In this document: positions 1 to 11,568 of the stretch, one piece after another
How the letters are laid out: each line of letters opens with the position of its first letter
Numbering within the stretch: position 1 is the stretch's first letter
Notes under the pieces: generated by a model
Seen by the model: only the letters and a program-made list of their open reading frames with translations
Databases searched by the model: none
Told to the model about the DNA's origin: nothing
Translations under genes and position numbers: made by a program
Origin: Molossus alvarezi
Lineage: Eukaryota; Chordata; Mammalia; Chiroptera; Molossidae
DNA: 64,000 nucleotides
NCBI GenBank assembly: GCA_037176705.1
Contig: CM073905.1
Location: 31,032,986 to 31,096,985, forward strand
Direction of reading: 5' to 3'

Positions 1-491
1 CATCTAAGAAAAAATAAACAATTCCTTAACAGATAGAGAGATGGTCTGTTTGAATCAGGGGCCTTTACGCTGTCAAGTGGATCAGTCTCATCCTTTATGG
101 GTTGTATTTTAGTGCCTTGTTTAAGAAGTCATTTGCTATCCCAATCACAAAGGTAGTTTGCAAGTTCTGCATTTTATATCTAAATCTCTGTTCTACTGAG
201 AACCAGTTTTGTGTGTTGTTGTCAGGCCTGGATCTTGATACCATTTTCCATTTTGATAACCTTTTGTCCCATCGCTCTTTGTCAGAAGTTTTTTCTTCTC
301 CAACTGAAGTGCTAGATTGATAGTAGGAGGTGTTTATAAAGAAGGGCAGGGTGGCCTGAGAAATGATTCAACGTGGAGTAAAAGCAGGTGAATTTGTAAG
401 AACGGGAGCTTCAGAGAAGCCAGGCCGTCATTGACACATTTCGTAGTCGCCAGGACCCCAGGGAACTGACCATTGCTCTTATGTTAATTAG
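1..491 (+). other. FBXO21: FBXO21 intron, 3' part
   Basis: Sequence upstream of the exon at 492. It ends in a weak polypyrimidine stretch and the acceptor TTAATTAG. Short ORFs here have no recognisable protein similarity. No repeat was recognised. Confidence 0.75.
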
Positions 492-649
492 GTACGGCTA
501 CAACTGTGTCATTTATGGTTGGGACCCCACCTGCATGATGGGACACGAGTGGATTCGAAACATGAATGTCCACAGCCTGCCTCATGGCCATCATCAGCCT
601 TTCTACAACGTGTTGGTGGAGGATGGCTCCTGCAGATATGCAGCCCAAG
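492..649 (+). CDS. FBXO21: FBXO21 penultimate coding exon (YccV/HspQ-like domain)
   Basis: This 158-nt exon encodes 52 full codons of FBXO21, a substrate receptor of SCF (SKP1-CUL1-F-box) ubiquitin ligases. The frame reads YGYNCVIYGWDP, then a MMGHEWIRNMNV block and an LPHGHHQPFYNVLVEDGS block. These are the signature blocks of the YccV/HspQ ('hemimethylated DNA-binding') domain that sits near the C terminus of FBXO21. The acceptor is TTAATTAG ending at 491 and the donor is CAAG|GTGAGT at 650. The exon enters on the last base of an Arg codon and leaves with one base of a Glu codon, which is completed exactly by the next exon at 8939. No frame damage is seen. The F-box and most of the protein lie upstream of the window. 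The family assignment is from recognition of the peptide; no alignment was run. Confidence 0.95.
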
Positions 650-1567
650 GTGAGTGACCACATCTCGTCTGTACCTTTCGTGACACTTGGGTGGATTTTA
701 AACACGCATTGGAGCACTCAGATACTGTGGGCACAGTCATCAATTTCCAGTGGCTCACCTTAGGGCCGATATTTAGCCAGTAAACATGGATGGTATGCCC
801 TGGTGTGGCGATACCACGGGTTAGATAGTCACGGTCCTCCAAGTCTCCCCCTCCATCGCCACCACAGCTAGGACCCTATTCCAGTGCTGCTGTTGACCTC
901 TGTTCTGATTGGTCATTGCCTTTGCCCGTCAGATTTCCACTGCCTGTTCCCTAGGCATTGCCAGTGGCTCCCTCCATGTAAGAAGGGTCAGCTCGAGCCC
1001 TGCCCATACCACCTGCTTGTGCTGGGGCATTGAGTGGACACTTGGGAGCCGCCCTAGCACCCTCTGGCCTCCTGAGACTGGCAGCCTTGTGCTCCCCCAG
1101 AGACACCACTGTGGGAACTGCATGCACTGCACTGGCCTAAGCACAGGGGCTTGGCAGGCGGGGCCTCTGGCAGCCCAGACGGGCGCTAGCTTGGCACTTC
1201 CAAGACAGACCGGCGAGCCTGGGCCGGGCCGGCAGGGCAGACAAAAATCCTTCGCTGTGAGTCTCTTTTCTTTGTTCTTCTAATTAATGGGACGGAGTTA
1301 TTGCAGACCTGCCCGTGGAGGTCCTTATGACGGTCATTTAATTAATAAAAATGAGCACAGATGCTAACACAGTGCTGCTCTGTGACAGGCATGTCCTAGT
1401 GTCTGTTGACTCCGTCTGAAAACGCTCATTGCCATCAGCATCAGCATCACACTCGTTTTGTACACGCGGAAACGAGTACAGAGGCGTTCAGATTAGAACT
1501 GACGAGGAGGAATCTCAACACAGGCCACTTTGCAAGGCCTCGTCCATAACCATCAGGCCACACTTTT

Positions 1568-1812
1568 TTTTTTTTCTTCATCCTCACCTGAGGACATTTT
1601 TCCATTTTTTGTACAGAGTGGGAGGGAGAGAGAGGAAGAGAGAGAGAGAAACATCGATGTGAAAGGGACACATCGAGTGGCTGCCACCCACACAACCAAC
1701 CAGGGCCGGGGACAAACTGCAACTGAGGTACATGCCCTTAGCGGGAACCGAACCCAGGTCTCTCCGGACCGCAGGCCGACGCTCTAACCACTGAGCCAAA
1801 CCGGCCAGGGCG
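1568..1812 (-). mobile_element. VES-type bat SINE
   Basis: Full-length tRNA-derived SINE in antisense. Reading + it shows the poly-T, the end block ATCCTCACCTGAGGACAT, a GA-rich tract, the body, and the tRNA-like head ending TGAGCCAAACCGGCCAGGG. Target-site duplications flank it: GGCCACACTTTT at 1556-1567 and GGCCACACCTTT at 1813-1824, one mismatch. This fits insertion by L1-driven target-primed reverse transcription. Confidence 0.93.
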
Positions 1813-2969
1813 GGCCACACCTTTTGTGTCTGACCTAAAACACGTTCAACCCAACTCAGTGTCACGTTCCAGTAAGTGCAGTAGTAGATGTAGTGGGCGT
1901 GTGAAAAGCTCAGAAGTATTGAAAAGACTAGAGGAAGTTTCTTACGGATGGTTGGTAAGCATCAGAAACTGAGAGACAGTCACAACAACAGGAGACAGTC
2001 TGGTTGTTGAGACCACGGGGGCTCGAACCTGTGCAGTGGACCGCGGAGCTGCAGGACCTCAAGGTGCACGTGTCAGCAGAGGTGCCGGCCGTGGTTTTGT
2101 CTAACTTTGAAGCTGTGACAAAAAATCATAGTAACAATTTCGAAAACTCAGCATGGTTTGAAAACTTGAGTGACCTGTGGACTCTGCACCCCCACTAATC
2201 ACTCAGTGAGCCCTGCACACTACATCACAGGAATGAAGGGGCTTGTTCTGTGACCCAGGCCAGCGCCTCTGGCTCCACCTCGTACCTTCATTGCCCACTA
2301 TAGAGGGGGGACCTTAAGACTTTCAGTATTTGATATGTGAGTGTCCAGAAACATCGATGTTAACTTTGAAATGGGCTCTTTGGAGTAGGTGAAACAGTAT
2401 TTGGCTGGAGTGTTCTGAATTTTGTCAGTGTCTCAGGACTTCATCTCCGTGTCTCAAGTCAGCGTGCCCTGCGAGGTTTAGTCACATCACGTGATGACTT
2501 GTGACAGCATTCAGTGTCTGCTGTCAGTTCTACACTCTGCAACTCAGATCGAACCAAGTGACTGTGGGTAATGTTAATAGACTGCCTTTTTAAAGTTTAC
2601 ATTCTGAGGCTTTTAGAACGTTCTTAACTCCTGGTCTCACCCTGTGGTGACTCCACTTTTTCTGCCATAGGTTGTGTCAGCCGCTGGGCGGTGCTTCCTG
2701 GGCATCAGCGGCATGCCAGCCGGGCTGCGGGCTGAGTGGAGGGGAACCCCGTTGTAGGTTACCCCAGGAGGGCCCGGTGTGACATGTGGGGCTCCTCTGG
2801 CCCTGGGTTAGCTGTTTCCCTGTTGTGGCCTCGTTAACTGTTTACACGTACACTGGCCCCTCTCAGGGCCTTATTTCCATCCCAGGCTCTTCTCTAGGCC
2901 CGTGCCCACCTCCCTAAATTAGCCCTGCCCCCAGGCATCTGCAGCTGGGTTCTTCAGGTGGCTCAGGTG

Positions 2970-3720
2970 TCTTACCAGAATGCATCCTGCCAGTCCTTGA
3001 CTGTATCCAAGTTCCTGCTTGTCTCATTGGAGTGGTGCCACCCGGGCACCATCTCTGAACTTCTCTGTCCCTCCCCTCGTCATACGTCCAGTCGGTCAGC
3101 ACGTCTCTGATTCTGCCACCTAGATGCCCATCTCTCATACTCGCATCCACTCTGTTCTCTCCCAGTCTCCCGACCCCTCTCCGTACCACAAGTATTTCTT
3201 GCCTAAAGTGTAGCAGCTTCCTAACGGCGCCAGGCGTGCCTCCACAGGGCATTTCCTTAGCAACAGCTGGAGAATCTTCCACGTGCTGCTACATCTGCCT
3301 GGCAAGCCAGACTCCTTTGTGTGGCCCAGAGGTCACTAGACCCTCTCTCACAAACTCGTCTGTTCCTGCCCCCATCATGCTCCCACCAGGTTCAACTTCG
3401 GTGTCCTGGAGATCATCACGCCCAAAGGTCTGCACACAGTTGGTTGTCCTTTATGAATAGGCTTCTCCCCACCCCCAAGTGTTGGGTGATGCCTCAGGTT
3501 GAATGCCCCCGCCCCCAGGCTGGTCTGCACTGCCTGAGCTCCTGCTCTCTGGGTCATGGTGCCTTCACTGCCAGTATTTCCCCCGCAGTGATCTGGTTCC
3601 CTTGCTCCATCATAAGCTCAGTGAGCAGACCGGATCTGCCCTGCTCTCTGGGGGTCTCTGGCCCCGACTAGCAGATGCTCACCCAGCTGCAGGGAGGGGC
3701 CCTGTCATAGAGGTCTTTGA
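2970..3720 (+). repeat. Probable old L2 (CR1-lineage LINE) remnants
   Basis: The stretch near 3590-3720 (CTCCATCATAAGCTCAGTGAG, then a CTGCCCTGCTCTCTGGGG context) resembles the diverged 3' part of L2. The upstream pyrimidine-rich part is weaker. Recognised by eye only, so the edges are approximate. Confidence 0.45.
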
Positions 3721-3789
3721 GCAGTGCAGACGGGGATGAGTGCATGTGGTGTGTGATTGAGAGGCTGGCGTCTCTGTGACAACTTTGGA

Positions 3790-5300
3790 TGAAGAGGATT
3801 TCAAGTGTGTGAAACCCATACACCCTCCGCTAGATCCAGCAGTTAGCATTTCTACATTCGTTTGACTTACAGATGGAGATTTTCATTCTTTGCTGAACCA
3901 CTTGAAAGAACATTGCAGACATGACTAAAGACAGTCTTACCTGTTGTAAGAATCGCATTGCACTGCATGGCCTCGATTATAGCCTCGCAAAGAGAAGTCC
4001 TAATACGTAGCAGTCAGTCGTCATGCCCATTTCCCAGTGTCACAGAGTAACCTTTAGGTATGTGTGCATGTGTTCATTTTAAAATCAGGACCCAATCGGG
4101 ATTGAGGCACCGCATTTGGTTATGTCTCCTGAGTCTCTCTCAGGAAAAAGAAACAAAAACAGTTCCTCATTCCTTCTCCTCCCGCCTCCCTCCTGTTAAC
4201 CAACACAAGACTGACTTTATGAAGAGTCCAGGGTTACCCTGTAAATGGTCTGACTTTCTGGGCTCATCATGCTGTTTGCTCGTGTGTGTTGTATGTAAAC
4301 TGGAAGGTAAGCCTGAAGCTGGGTGAGATCAGGTTAATGTTTTTGGATGAAATACCTCCTATCAGATGCTGTGTGTGTCACGTTTTCTGTCATCCAGAGC
4401 AGCTGTGGTGTCCGATGTCCTGCTGCTAGTGAGGTGGATTTTGGTTCCTATGCTAAGACAGTGACCACTGTAAGGGCCAGTTTTCCTTTTGCAATTAACA
4501 AGAGACCCATGGAATCACACTGTGACAGCCTGTCTACCATCTTCCCTGGTGACCTTTGTCCTTGCGTTTGTGCCAGCACCTACGGAGTGTCCTTGCCTGA
4601 GTTGTGTGAGAACTGCAAAACGGTGCGTTTCTGCAGCTGGTGCTCCTCCACTAATGCAAACAGGGCTACCCCCCCCCAACTCTGCAAAACGGTGCGTTTC
4701 TGCGGCTGGTGCTCCTCCACTAATGCAAACAGGGCTACCCCCCCCCAACTCTGCAAAACGGTGCGTTTCTGCGGCTGGTGCTCCTCCACTAATGCAAACA
4801 GGGCTACCCCCCCCCCAACTCTGCAAAACGGTGCGTTTCTACGGCTGGTGCTCCTCCACTAATGCAAACAGGGCTACCCCCCCCCCAACTCTGCAAAACG
4901 GTGCGTTTCTGCGGCTGGTGCTCCTCCACTAATGCAAACAGGGCTCTCTTCCCACCCCCAACTCTGCAAAACGGTGCGTTTCTGCGGCTGGTGCTCCTCC
5001 ACTAATGCAAACAGGGCTCTCTTCCCACCCACCCCCAACTCTACTTCTCCCCTCCCCATAGAGTCCCTGGATTTTTATTTAGTCAATGTGTTATAATCAT
5101 TTGAAACAATTTTTTGCTCAAATTATCCCATATTTAGCCAAAGGGAGACTTTGAGAGGCTAAATTTTAAAAACATTTGTTTAAATTTTTTTTTTTTTTTT
5201 ACCATTTCTTGGTTAACTTATTTGCATTAAGTTGTTTTGTTTTATAGCTCTTATCTAAATTTTCAAACTTTGGCTCCATGATTCTAGTAACCTAGGTAGA
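3790..5300 (-). mobile_element. Old L1 (L1M-type) remnant, interrupted by a minisatellite
   Basis: 3790-4540 and 5065-5300 both read as consecutive parts of the antisense sequence of an ancient L1: a 'pause' motif TCTGGGCTCATCATG, an AGACAGTGACCACTG block, CTTTTGCAATTAACAAG, and after the minisatellite TCCCTGGATTTTTATTTAG with TGTGTTATAATCATTTGA. The two parts appear colinear, so the tandem repeat between them grew inside this L1. Confidence 0.6.
4612..5042 (+). repeat. Minisatellite, about 69-73 bp unit, 6 copies
   Basis: The anchor CTGCAAAACGGTGCGTTTCT recurs at 4613, 4682, 4751, 4821, 4891 and 4964. Unit lengths are 69, 69, 70, 70 and 73 bp, and the growth comes from the C-run and an added CTCTTCCCA stretch. 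The first unit differs by CTGCAGCTGG for CTGCGGCTGG, the fourth by CTACGG. Three overlapping ORFs here are products of the repeat. Confidence 0.97.
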
Positions 5301-5810
5301 CTCCATTAACGAACACCCTTGTAAGGATTAGTTCTCCGGAGACAAAGAGCAGAGCGTAGACCACACGCATGTGCCACGTCTTCAGGCAGCTCCATCCTGC
5401 AGCAGGGAGTCAGCGTTCACCTGAATCCTGGCGGGGCACAGACCGCCTGGCATATTCATCCTACTTGTCGTGGTTCCCACCAGGGGGTGTGCTCCCGGCT
5501 CAGCCCCCCCCCCCCGCTTCTCAGTCACTGTGGGAAAGAGTGAGGCAGATGCTCTCAACCCCAGCAGCTGCCATGTTGGGAGGTCAGGAATTCGCTGTGA
5601 TGTGAGCATCCAGTTCTTGCGTGTGTTGACAGTGTTTGGTGCCTGTGCCCTCCCCACCTGTCAGTTCTGTTCCCGTAATGTGCCCTACATTCCCAAACTG
5701 GCATGTCTGCCATCCCACACACTCCCCCAGCCTCCGGCACCTGCATGGGAGGATCCCCCGTGTCGGCACCGGGGTGGGACATGTCAGAGGGCCGTCAGCA
5801 CTCTCTTTTA

Positions 5811-6059
5811 TTTTTATTTTTATTTTTATTGATTGATTGATTGTATTTATCCTCAGATAGGGCGGGAGGGAGAAAGGGGGAAGAGAGAGAGAGAAATATC
5901 GATGTGAGAGAGACACTGACTGGCTGCCACTCACACGACCCCAACTGGGGCTGGAGACAAACTTCAACTGAGGTAGGTACCTGTCCTTAGTGGGAACCGA
6001 ACCCAGGACTCTCTGGTCCGTGGGCCAACGCTCCATCTGCTGAGCCAAACCGGCCAGGG
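5811..6059 (-). mobile_element. VES-type bat SINE
   Basis: Antisense SINE with a (TTTTTA)n tail copy, GA-rich tract, and the tRNA-like head ending TGAGCCAAACCGGCCAGGG. An exact 10-bp target duplication CTCTCTTTTA occurs at 5801-5810 and 6060-6069. Confidence 0.93.
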
Positions 6060-7407
6060 CTCTCTTTTAACTGTGACACTCTCCAGTGTTGTTCTCCTTG
6101 GCCCTGGGCAGGCCCTCCACTGGCGACACGCTGGCCCATGGCCCGCGGTCCTTGTCCCTGCGGGTCCGTGTCGTCAGAGGACTCCTGGTAAAGGGCCGGT
6201 GTCCAGACTAAGGGATGCTCAGCGCCGAGGAAGTCAGCCAGCTGTAGGCAGGCGGTGGCTGTACGTTTGTGTGAACAAAAAAACAGTCCTGGGTTCTCTT
6301 GGCGTCACGCTGTTACATTTAGATACGTGCATGTGTTCACAGGAGACTGGAAAGGCAAGCTCACGGGTGGATCGTGGTTTCTTCTTGGGCAGGGAGGGGC
6401 CAGGCCAGGGCAGGGCAGCCGCCCCTGAGGCTCAGGCAGCGTCCCCATGATTTCACACCAGTGTGTTCGTATGGTTTTGGGCAGCTGGAAAATTTAAAAT
6501 AAAATCAGCAGACACATTTCTCTGAAAATTTCAAGGGAATGAAAAAGACTTCTCGAGGTTTTTCCAGGATTTTTAAGTAGTTCCTGTTTAATATTTTGCT
6601 CAAATGATGTGTCATCATTTGTATCACTAAGATTTCTCATTTCTCTTCTAGTGAGTATTTTAGGAACTTTGTTGAGTGGATTGGGATTTATTTTCCCCTC
6701 ATAAGACATAGTTGCTAACCTACCATCTTGTTTTATCCTTAACACCGTTTTTTACTAACACAGTCTTCCTGCCTTGCTCGGAGCCCAGGCAGGTAGATGC
6801 ATTGAATTCGGCCCATGTCCCCATGACAGCCAGGAGCGGGGCCGTGAGCACCTCGTGGTCTGTCCCCCCACGTGCTGTCCCCACGTTCTGCCTGTGTGCT
6901 TGCCTCTGGTTCGGGCCCACGTTCAGAGTGCTGGGCAGCAGCTGCCGGGCTGTTGCCCTTAGGATTCGAGACAGGAACCTGCCTCCACCCTCCTGCCTTC
7001 CGCCCAGCACTCGGACAGCAAGGGTTCGGCGGCTGGGCTGCTGCTGTACTGACACAGAGAGGAAGGAAGAGAGAGGAGAAGATAAGAGATGCTGAGACAG
7101 ATGTCTGACTTTCTTCAGAGCAGGACCAGCCCTCCTTGGGCCAGAAGTTCTCTGTGCGGGGCTGGCCTGTGCGTTGGTTCGGCGGCTCCCTGGCCTCTGG
7201 CCGCTCCGTGCCTGAAGCGCCCGGTCATGCGACCAGAAATGTCTTCACGTGTTCGCGGCCCGGCCGAGGCAAAATGGGCCCGATCGGGAGCCGCTGCTCT
7301 TGCGAACTGGCAACAAAGTGGTTGTTCTAAGTTGCCCACTTGAATTATTTTTACCTGAAATATCTTTGTCCTGCCCACCGGTGACAGGTGACGTGGTCCC
7401 TTCAGAG

Positions 7408-7599
7408 CAGGGGTGGAGAACATCCAGCCCGTGGGCTGAATTACAAGGCCCGTGAAATTACTACTGGCTGACATCACACCTCACCAAATTAACCTGACCA
7501 AATGCAGCGGGCTAATTTTCATGTTGATAATCTTGTATGGCCTATGAATGATGTTATAAATATCCAGATGGCCCTTGCAGAAAAGGCTCCTCGCCCCTG
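7408..7599. mobile_element. Non-autonomous hAT DNA transposon (MITE)
   Basis: The ends are imperfect inverted repeats: CAGGGGTGGAGAAC at the left and, reverse-complemented, CAGGGGCGAGGAGC at the right. It is flanked by an 8-bp duplication CTTCAGAG / CTTTAGAG (7400-7407 and 7600-7607), one mismatch, of the NTYTAGAN form that hAT/Charlie elements favour. At 192 bp it has no transposase. I do not recognise the exact subfamily. Confidence 0.85.
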
Positions 7600-8938
7600 C
7601 TTTAGAGTAAAGGGACTTCTGACTCTTGGTGACACCCCCGATTCTTTTCCCTCCCTCTGACCGGCTGCCTACATGTGTAAGAGAGTGCAGCTGTGAGGCC
7701 CTTGGCAGCTGACCTGGCTGAGGCTCCAGGCTGTGGTCCTGTCCCCAAGCAGGATAAGCCACCTCACTCGTTGGGGGCGGGGTGGCAGGGACAGGTGGGC
7801 GGGAAAGGGCATCTTCCCAGCCAGTGGCATTTTGAAACATTCGAGGTTGTTTACAGTCCCTGCGTTTTCTGGCGGCACCAGCTAAGTGCCCGGTTGAAAG
7901 AACCCATTCGAAGGCGTAGCTGTGCCTTGTGATGCCGCAGCCCAGACACATCGCCTCCTGGGCGCTTCCTGGCGTTCCCCTGGCAGTCCACTGAGTTGAT
8001 GTGTCGTCATTTCTTCACTGTGACCTGCTGGGGGTGCTGTCATAAGGAATGCTGAGGTAGCTTCCTCGTGTTGGGGCTGTGCACCCGGACCGGGTGTCCT
8101 GGGTGCGTGTCAGGACATTCAGGACATGCACTGTGGGTGTGAGCCGGCCTGGCGGCCAGGCTTCTGCACAGACTCGCGGGAATCCATCCCAGCGATAGGC
8201 TGTGCGAAGTGTGGCTTCGTGTGAAGGGGGCCGACTGCCCTGGAACACAGTCGAGCAGAAGGTCTGCCTGGCCAGCTCCTCTCTGGTGCCAGGTCAAGGG
8301 GTGAGGCTTGGCTTCTCCCAGGTGGGGCCCATGCAGAGTCACTTTCGAACAGTGTTTTGGGGAGAAGCCATTTGAAAGGATCTCAGCCTTTAAAATCTCT
8401 CACTGCAATGTCACCGGTTTTCTAACATGGTTCCGTTTTAAAGGGGTCTTATTTTTACTTCATCCTCTAGCAGTGACGTAGAGAACAGGTGTGGAGGTAG
8501 CATGGCTTTCTAGGAGATTATACAGATGTCATAACCGTGTCCGTGGACGGAGCCTGGTCTGCGTGGGCGAGGCTCACATTAGTAGAGAGGAAGGATGCAG
8601 GTACGAGACTGGCCACCAGAGGATGCGGGGCTTCCGAGGTGTATCCACTGGTGAAATGGAGCCGCTCGGGTACCCTCGTCCGTTTGCTTGTGTGAGGCCA
8701 AGTCAGGAGCCAGCCCCCAGGAGACTGCTGGGGCTGCTGAGGGCCCCAGGCCACCGTCTCCCGTCCCCCGATTGCCACTCCCTGCCTTTCTCCTGTTAGC
8801 TCCTCCGCATGCCTTCAACATCTTGTCTTTCCTTTTCCTCCTCAAAATGCTACTCAGAAACGGTTGCTAGGACATTTGTTGGATAAAAGATGCCGCAGGA
8901 AAGTCCATTTTAACGAGAATGTGCCTCTTTATCAACAG

Positions 8939-9126
8939 AAAACTTGGAATATAACGTGGAGCCTCAAGAAATCTCGCACCCGGATGTCGGACGCTACTTC
9001 TCGGAGTTCACGGGCACTTACTACGTCCCGAACGCGGAGCTCGAGCTCCGCTACCCGGAGGACCTGGAGTCCGTGTACGAGACGGTGCAGAACATCTACA
9101 GTGCGAAGAAGGAGGACGCGGAGTGA
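8939..9126 (+). CDS. FBXO21: FBXO21 last coding exon and stop codon
   Basis: The acceptor ATCAACAG ends at 8938. The first two bases complete the Glu codon split from the exon ending at 649, giving the continuous junction RYAAQ-ENLEYNVEPQE. The exon encodes the end of the YccV-like domain and the acidic C-terminal tail (ISHPDVGRYFSEFTGTYY, YPEDLESVYETVQNIYSAKK) and ends in EDAE followed by TGA at 9124-9126. The second half of the exon is very GC-rich at third positions. The C-terminal tail is intact and of the length expected for mammalian FBXO21 as I recall it. An overlapping + ORF in another frame (8864-9136) is a shadow of this exon. The 3' UTR follows directly. Confidence 0.95.
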
Positions 9127-10701
9127 AGTCTCGTAGGGGACACTGCACCTTTGCTGCTGCTGCTACCTGCCCAGAGAACAGGACTCCGAAGCCTCCGCGG
9201 ACCGCCAGGAAAGCCACTTGGCCAGGAGCGCGGGTTGCCTCCCCCTAAGTTGAACTCTCTGCTCTCCTCAGCTGCAAAGACAGTGTTGCTCTCCGCCTGC
9301 ACTAGTGAATTACTTGGAAAGGCACTGTGTTCAGTGGCATGGCTCGTTGCTTGTCCTGTGGTGACAGTCTGTGACATTCTGTCTTCACGAGGTCGCACAG
9401 GCGACACTCTTATAGTCCCTTCTTAGCTCACTTCTCATTTGTCTGTCTCGCACTTACCTCCGATCACTTCACTTGCTGGGCAGATGGCCGTGCGCCGGCC
9501 ACACTTCCTGCCTGATCTCTGGAGCAGGCGCAGCCCCGTGCTGGGCTTGTTCGTCTTTATACCCTGAGTTTAGCTGCTTATTCAGAGGTGAAGCTAAGTG
9601 ATCTTGGCAGCATCTTGGAGATGAACAAACTAGTAGTAATAACACTCATTTGCATTTATTTTCTAATGTGTGAAACAGATTTCAGGCACTTACCTTTTTC
9701 TGTATTTGAATTAGAAGAAGAATAATTTTCCCTCTTGGATTTATGCTCCTATTTCTATGAATCATTAATTTTCCATTTTCTTCATTTTCTTACATGAAAG
9801 TCTTTGAGGAAATGCATAATAATGACCTTGGTGATGGATTTTTCTCTGTTTATCCTCCCTTTAACTTTTTAAATTTTATTTTAAGACTCCAGTATCATTA
9901 GTAGCTCTCGAATCAGTGATGGGTTCTCTTTATAGTAGGAAGTACAATCTGATGTTAAAATTTTAAATGTTTGCTTTTAGAAATTATACTTTGAGGTCTT
10001 CAAAGACCTAAAAATGCTATTTCACTTTTGTACCCAGAAGAAATACTGGACTTACGAAAGTGAAAAGAGGAGGTCTTGTGCCCCTCGTCATTCCTGAGAC
10101 TCACATGAAGACCTTTTTGAATGTGGCAGGGTAGAACCGAAAACGTCTTTCACCGTAAGAGTCCCAGCAGTGAGAAGGGAAACGGGAGCAGTCTGCACTC
10201 GCGAGTCCCGTGGCCACGGAAGCACCCGGTGGAGCCTGTGCTCACGTCCGGGGCGTCCGACTTCGTCCTCAGGCCACACTGGCTCCTCCACGTTCTCAGT
10301 GCCTGGTGCTGAAGGTTCCAAGTCTGTGCGGCTCTGGAACTCCGCCGCCCGAACCCCAGGTCTCCAGCAAGCGAACCTTATAGTTCACCAGTGGAGGCTA
10401 AGTCTGGAGTTAGGGCCTCGTCCCTCCCCTCTGAGTTTGAAAGAATCCAACTGATCTGAGAATGAGGCTTTAGGGGACAGGGATCCAGTCTCCTCGCTGC
10501 TTGTGTCCATTTGCGTGCAGCTCCATCTCCATGTCTGATGACGGCCTCTGCCGATCCTTTGGAAACCTGGGACGGCTGAGGTCTGGGACACCACCCGAGA
10601 CACCTGATAGCAAGTGATGGCTGAGGTAAGCAGTTGTTAGAAAGAGATGGAGATTTGGCCAGCCTACTTCTTCCAGCCTGAATTTGCTATTGTCCAGTGT
10701 C

Positions 10702-11046
10702 CGTGTTCCTCATCAAATCCAAAGTCAGGCGATTTGGACTTGCATTTGAAATTGTTCCTCGTCAAATCCAAAGTCAGGCGATTTGGACTTGCATTTGAAA
10801 TTGTTCCTCGTCAAATCCAAAGTCAGGCGATGTGGACTTGCATTCGAAATTGTTCCTCGTCAAATCCAAAGTCAGGCGATTTGGACTTGCATTTGAAATT
10901 GTTCCTCGTCAAATCCAAAGTCAGGCGATGTGGACTTGCATTCGAAATTGTTCCTCGTCAAATCCAAAGTCAGGCGATGTGGACTTGCATTCGAAATTGT
11001 TCCTCGTCAAATCCAAAGTCAGGCGATTTGGACTTGCACTTGCAGT
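10702..11046 (+). repeat. 49-bp tandem repeat, 7 copies, in the FBXO21 3' UTR
   Basis: The anchor TCAAATCCAAAGTCAGGCGA occurs at 10713, 10762, 10811, 10860, 10909, 10958 and 11007, exactly 49 bp apart each time. Two linked variants exist: A (GATTTG with CATTTG) and B (GATGTG with CATTCG). The order is A A B A B B A'. Since 49 is not a multiple of 3, each frame runs through the array, which explains the repetitive ORFs seen there. Confidence 0.98.
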
Positions 11047-11394
11047 TGTGACCACTCAGCGCCCGCCTGCCCGCGGCTGGGGGTTTTACACTACTGTCAT
11101 TTAAAGGTGAAAATGAGAAAATGTGGAGTAAAGATTACCGAGATGCATTACCGAGATGCATGCTGAGAATTATGATCGTTGGTTTTCCGGCTTGATTTCC
11201 TTTTCTTGTAGAGTAACATCAGCACTAAGAAAGATGGTTTTCCCTTTACTGACCCAATGTAAATATGTTTTTAGACTGTTTTCAAATGTTCCTTCATGAA
11301 GGCTTCATGCGGCTGCAGGAGGCCTCTCACCTGTGTAAGTTGGTATTTGGGCACTTTATATTTTTCTAAAAACGTGTTTTGGAACCTGTACTCT

Positions 11395-11400
11395 AATAAA
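11395..11400 (+). terminator. FBXO21: Proximal poly(A) signal AATAAA
   Basis: AATAAA followed within 10-30 bp by a U-rich stretch (GTTTCTTTTTAAAAATTTTT), a normal context for cleavage and polyadenylation. Would end the FBXO21 transcript near 11415. Confidence 0.55.
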
Positions 11401-11562
11401 TCACAAGTTTCTTTTTAAAAATTTTTCCAAAGTTTTCTCCATTTTAAAAAGCCCTGTTATACAAAGTAGAACTTTTGCAATGTTAACATATTAACTGTTT
11501 GGATATAGTAACTTCTTTTTCTCTTCCAATGAATGCCAAGATCTTTTTTTTGTATAATGACT

Positions 11563-11568
11563 AATAAA
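11563..11568 (+). terminator. FBXO21: Distal poly(A) signal AATAAA
   Basis: Second canonical hexamer, 168 bp after the first and preceded by a U-rich run. Taken as the distal end of FBXO21. Downstream sequence shows a weaker GU-rich element. Confidence 0.5.

Larger units (their letters stand above)
650..8938 (+). other. FBXO21: FBXO21 last intron (8.3 kb)
   Basis: Bounded by the GTGAGT donor at 650 and the CAG acceptor at 8938. It contains two VES-type SINEs, an old L1 remnant carrying a local minisatellite, an L2-like stretch and a hAT element, each listed separately. Stretches 1830-2950, 6070-7400 and 7610-8930 contain no coding exon or repeat I can name; 6750-7300 and 8000-8300 are GC-rich. 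Confidence 0.9.

Noticed and set aside
4347..5059. Overlapping Cys-rich ORFs (KTVRFCGWCSSTNAN repeats)
   Set aside because: They exist in several frames and both strands only because of the tandem repeat; no start context or splice logic supports a gene.
8864..9136. 90-codon + ORF over the last FBXO21 exon
   Set aside because: Wrong frame. The FBXO21 frame is fixed by the split Glu codon and the recognisable C terminus.
10713..11046. CRISPR-like array of evenly spaced repeats
   Set aside because: The 49-bp units are contiguous with no unique spacers, and the host is a mammal. It is a minisatellite.
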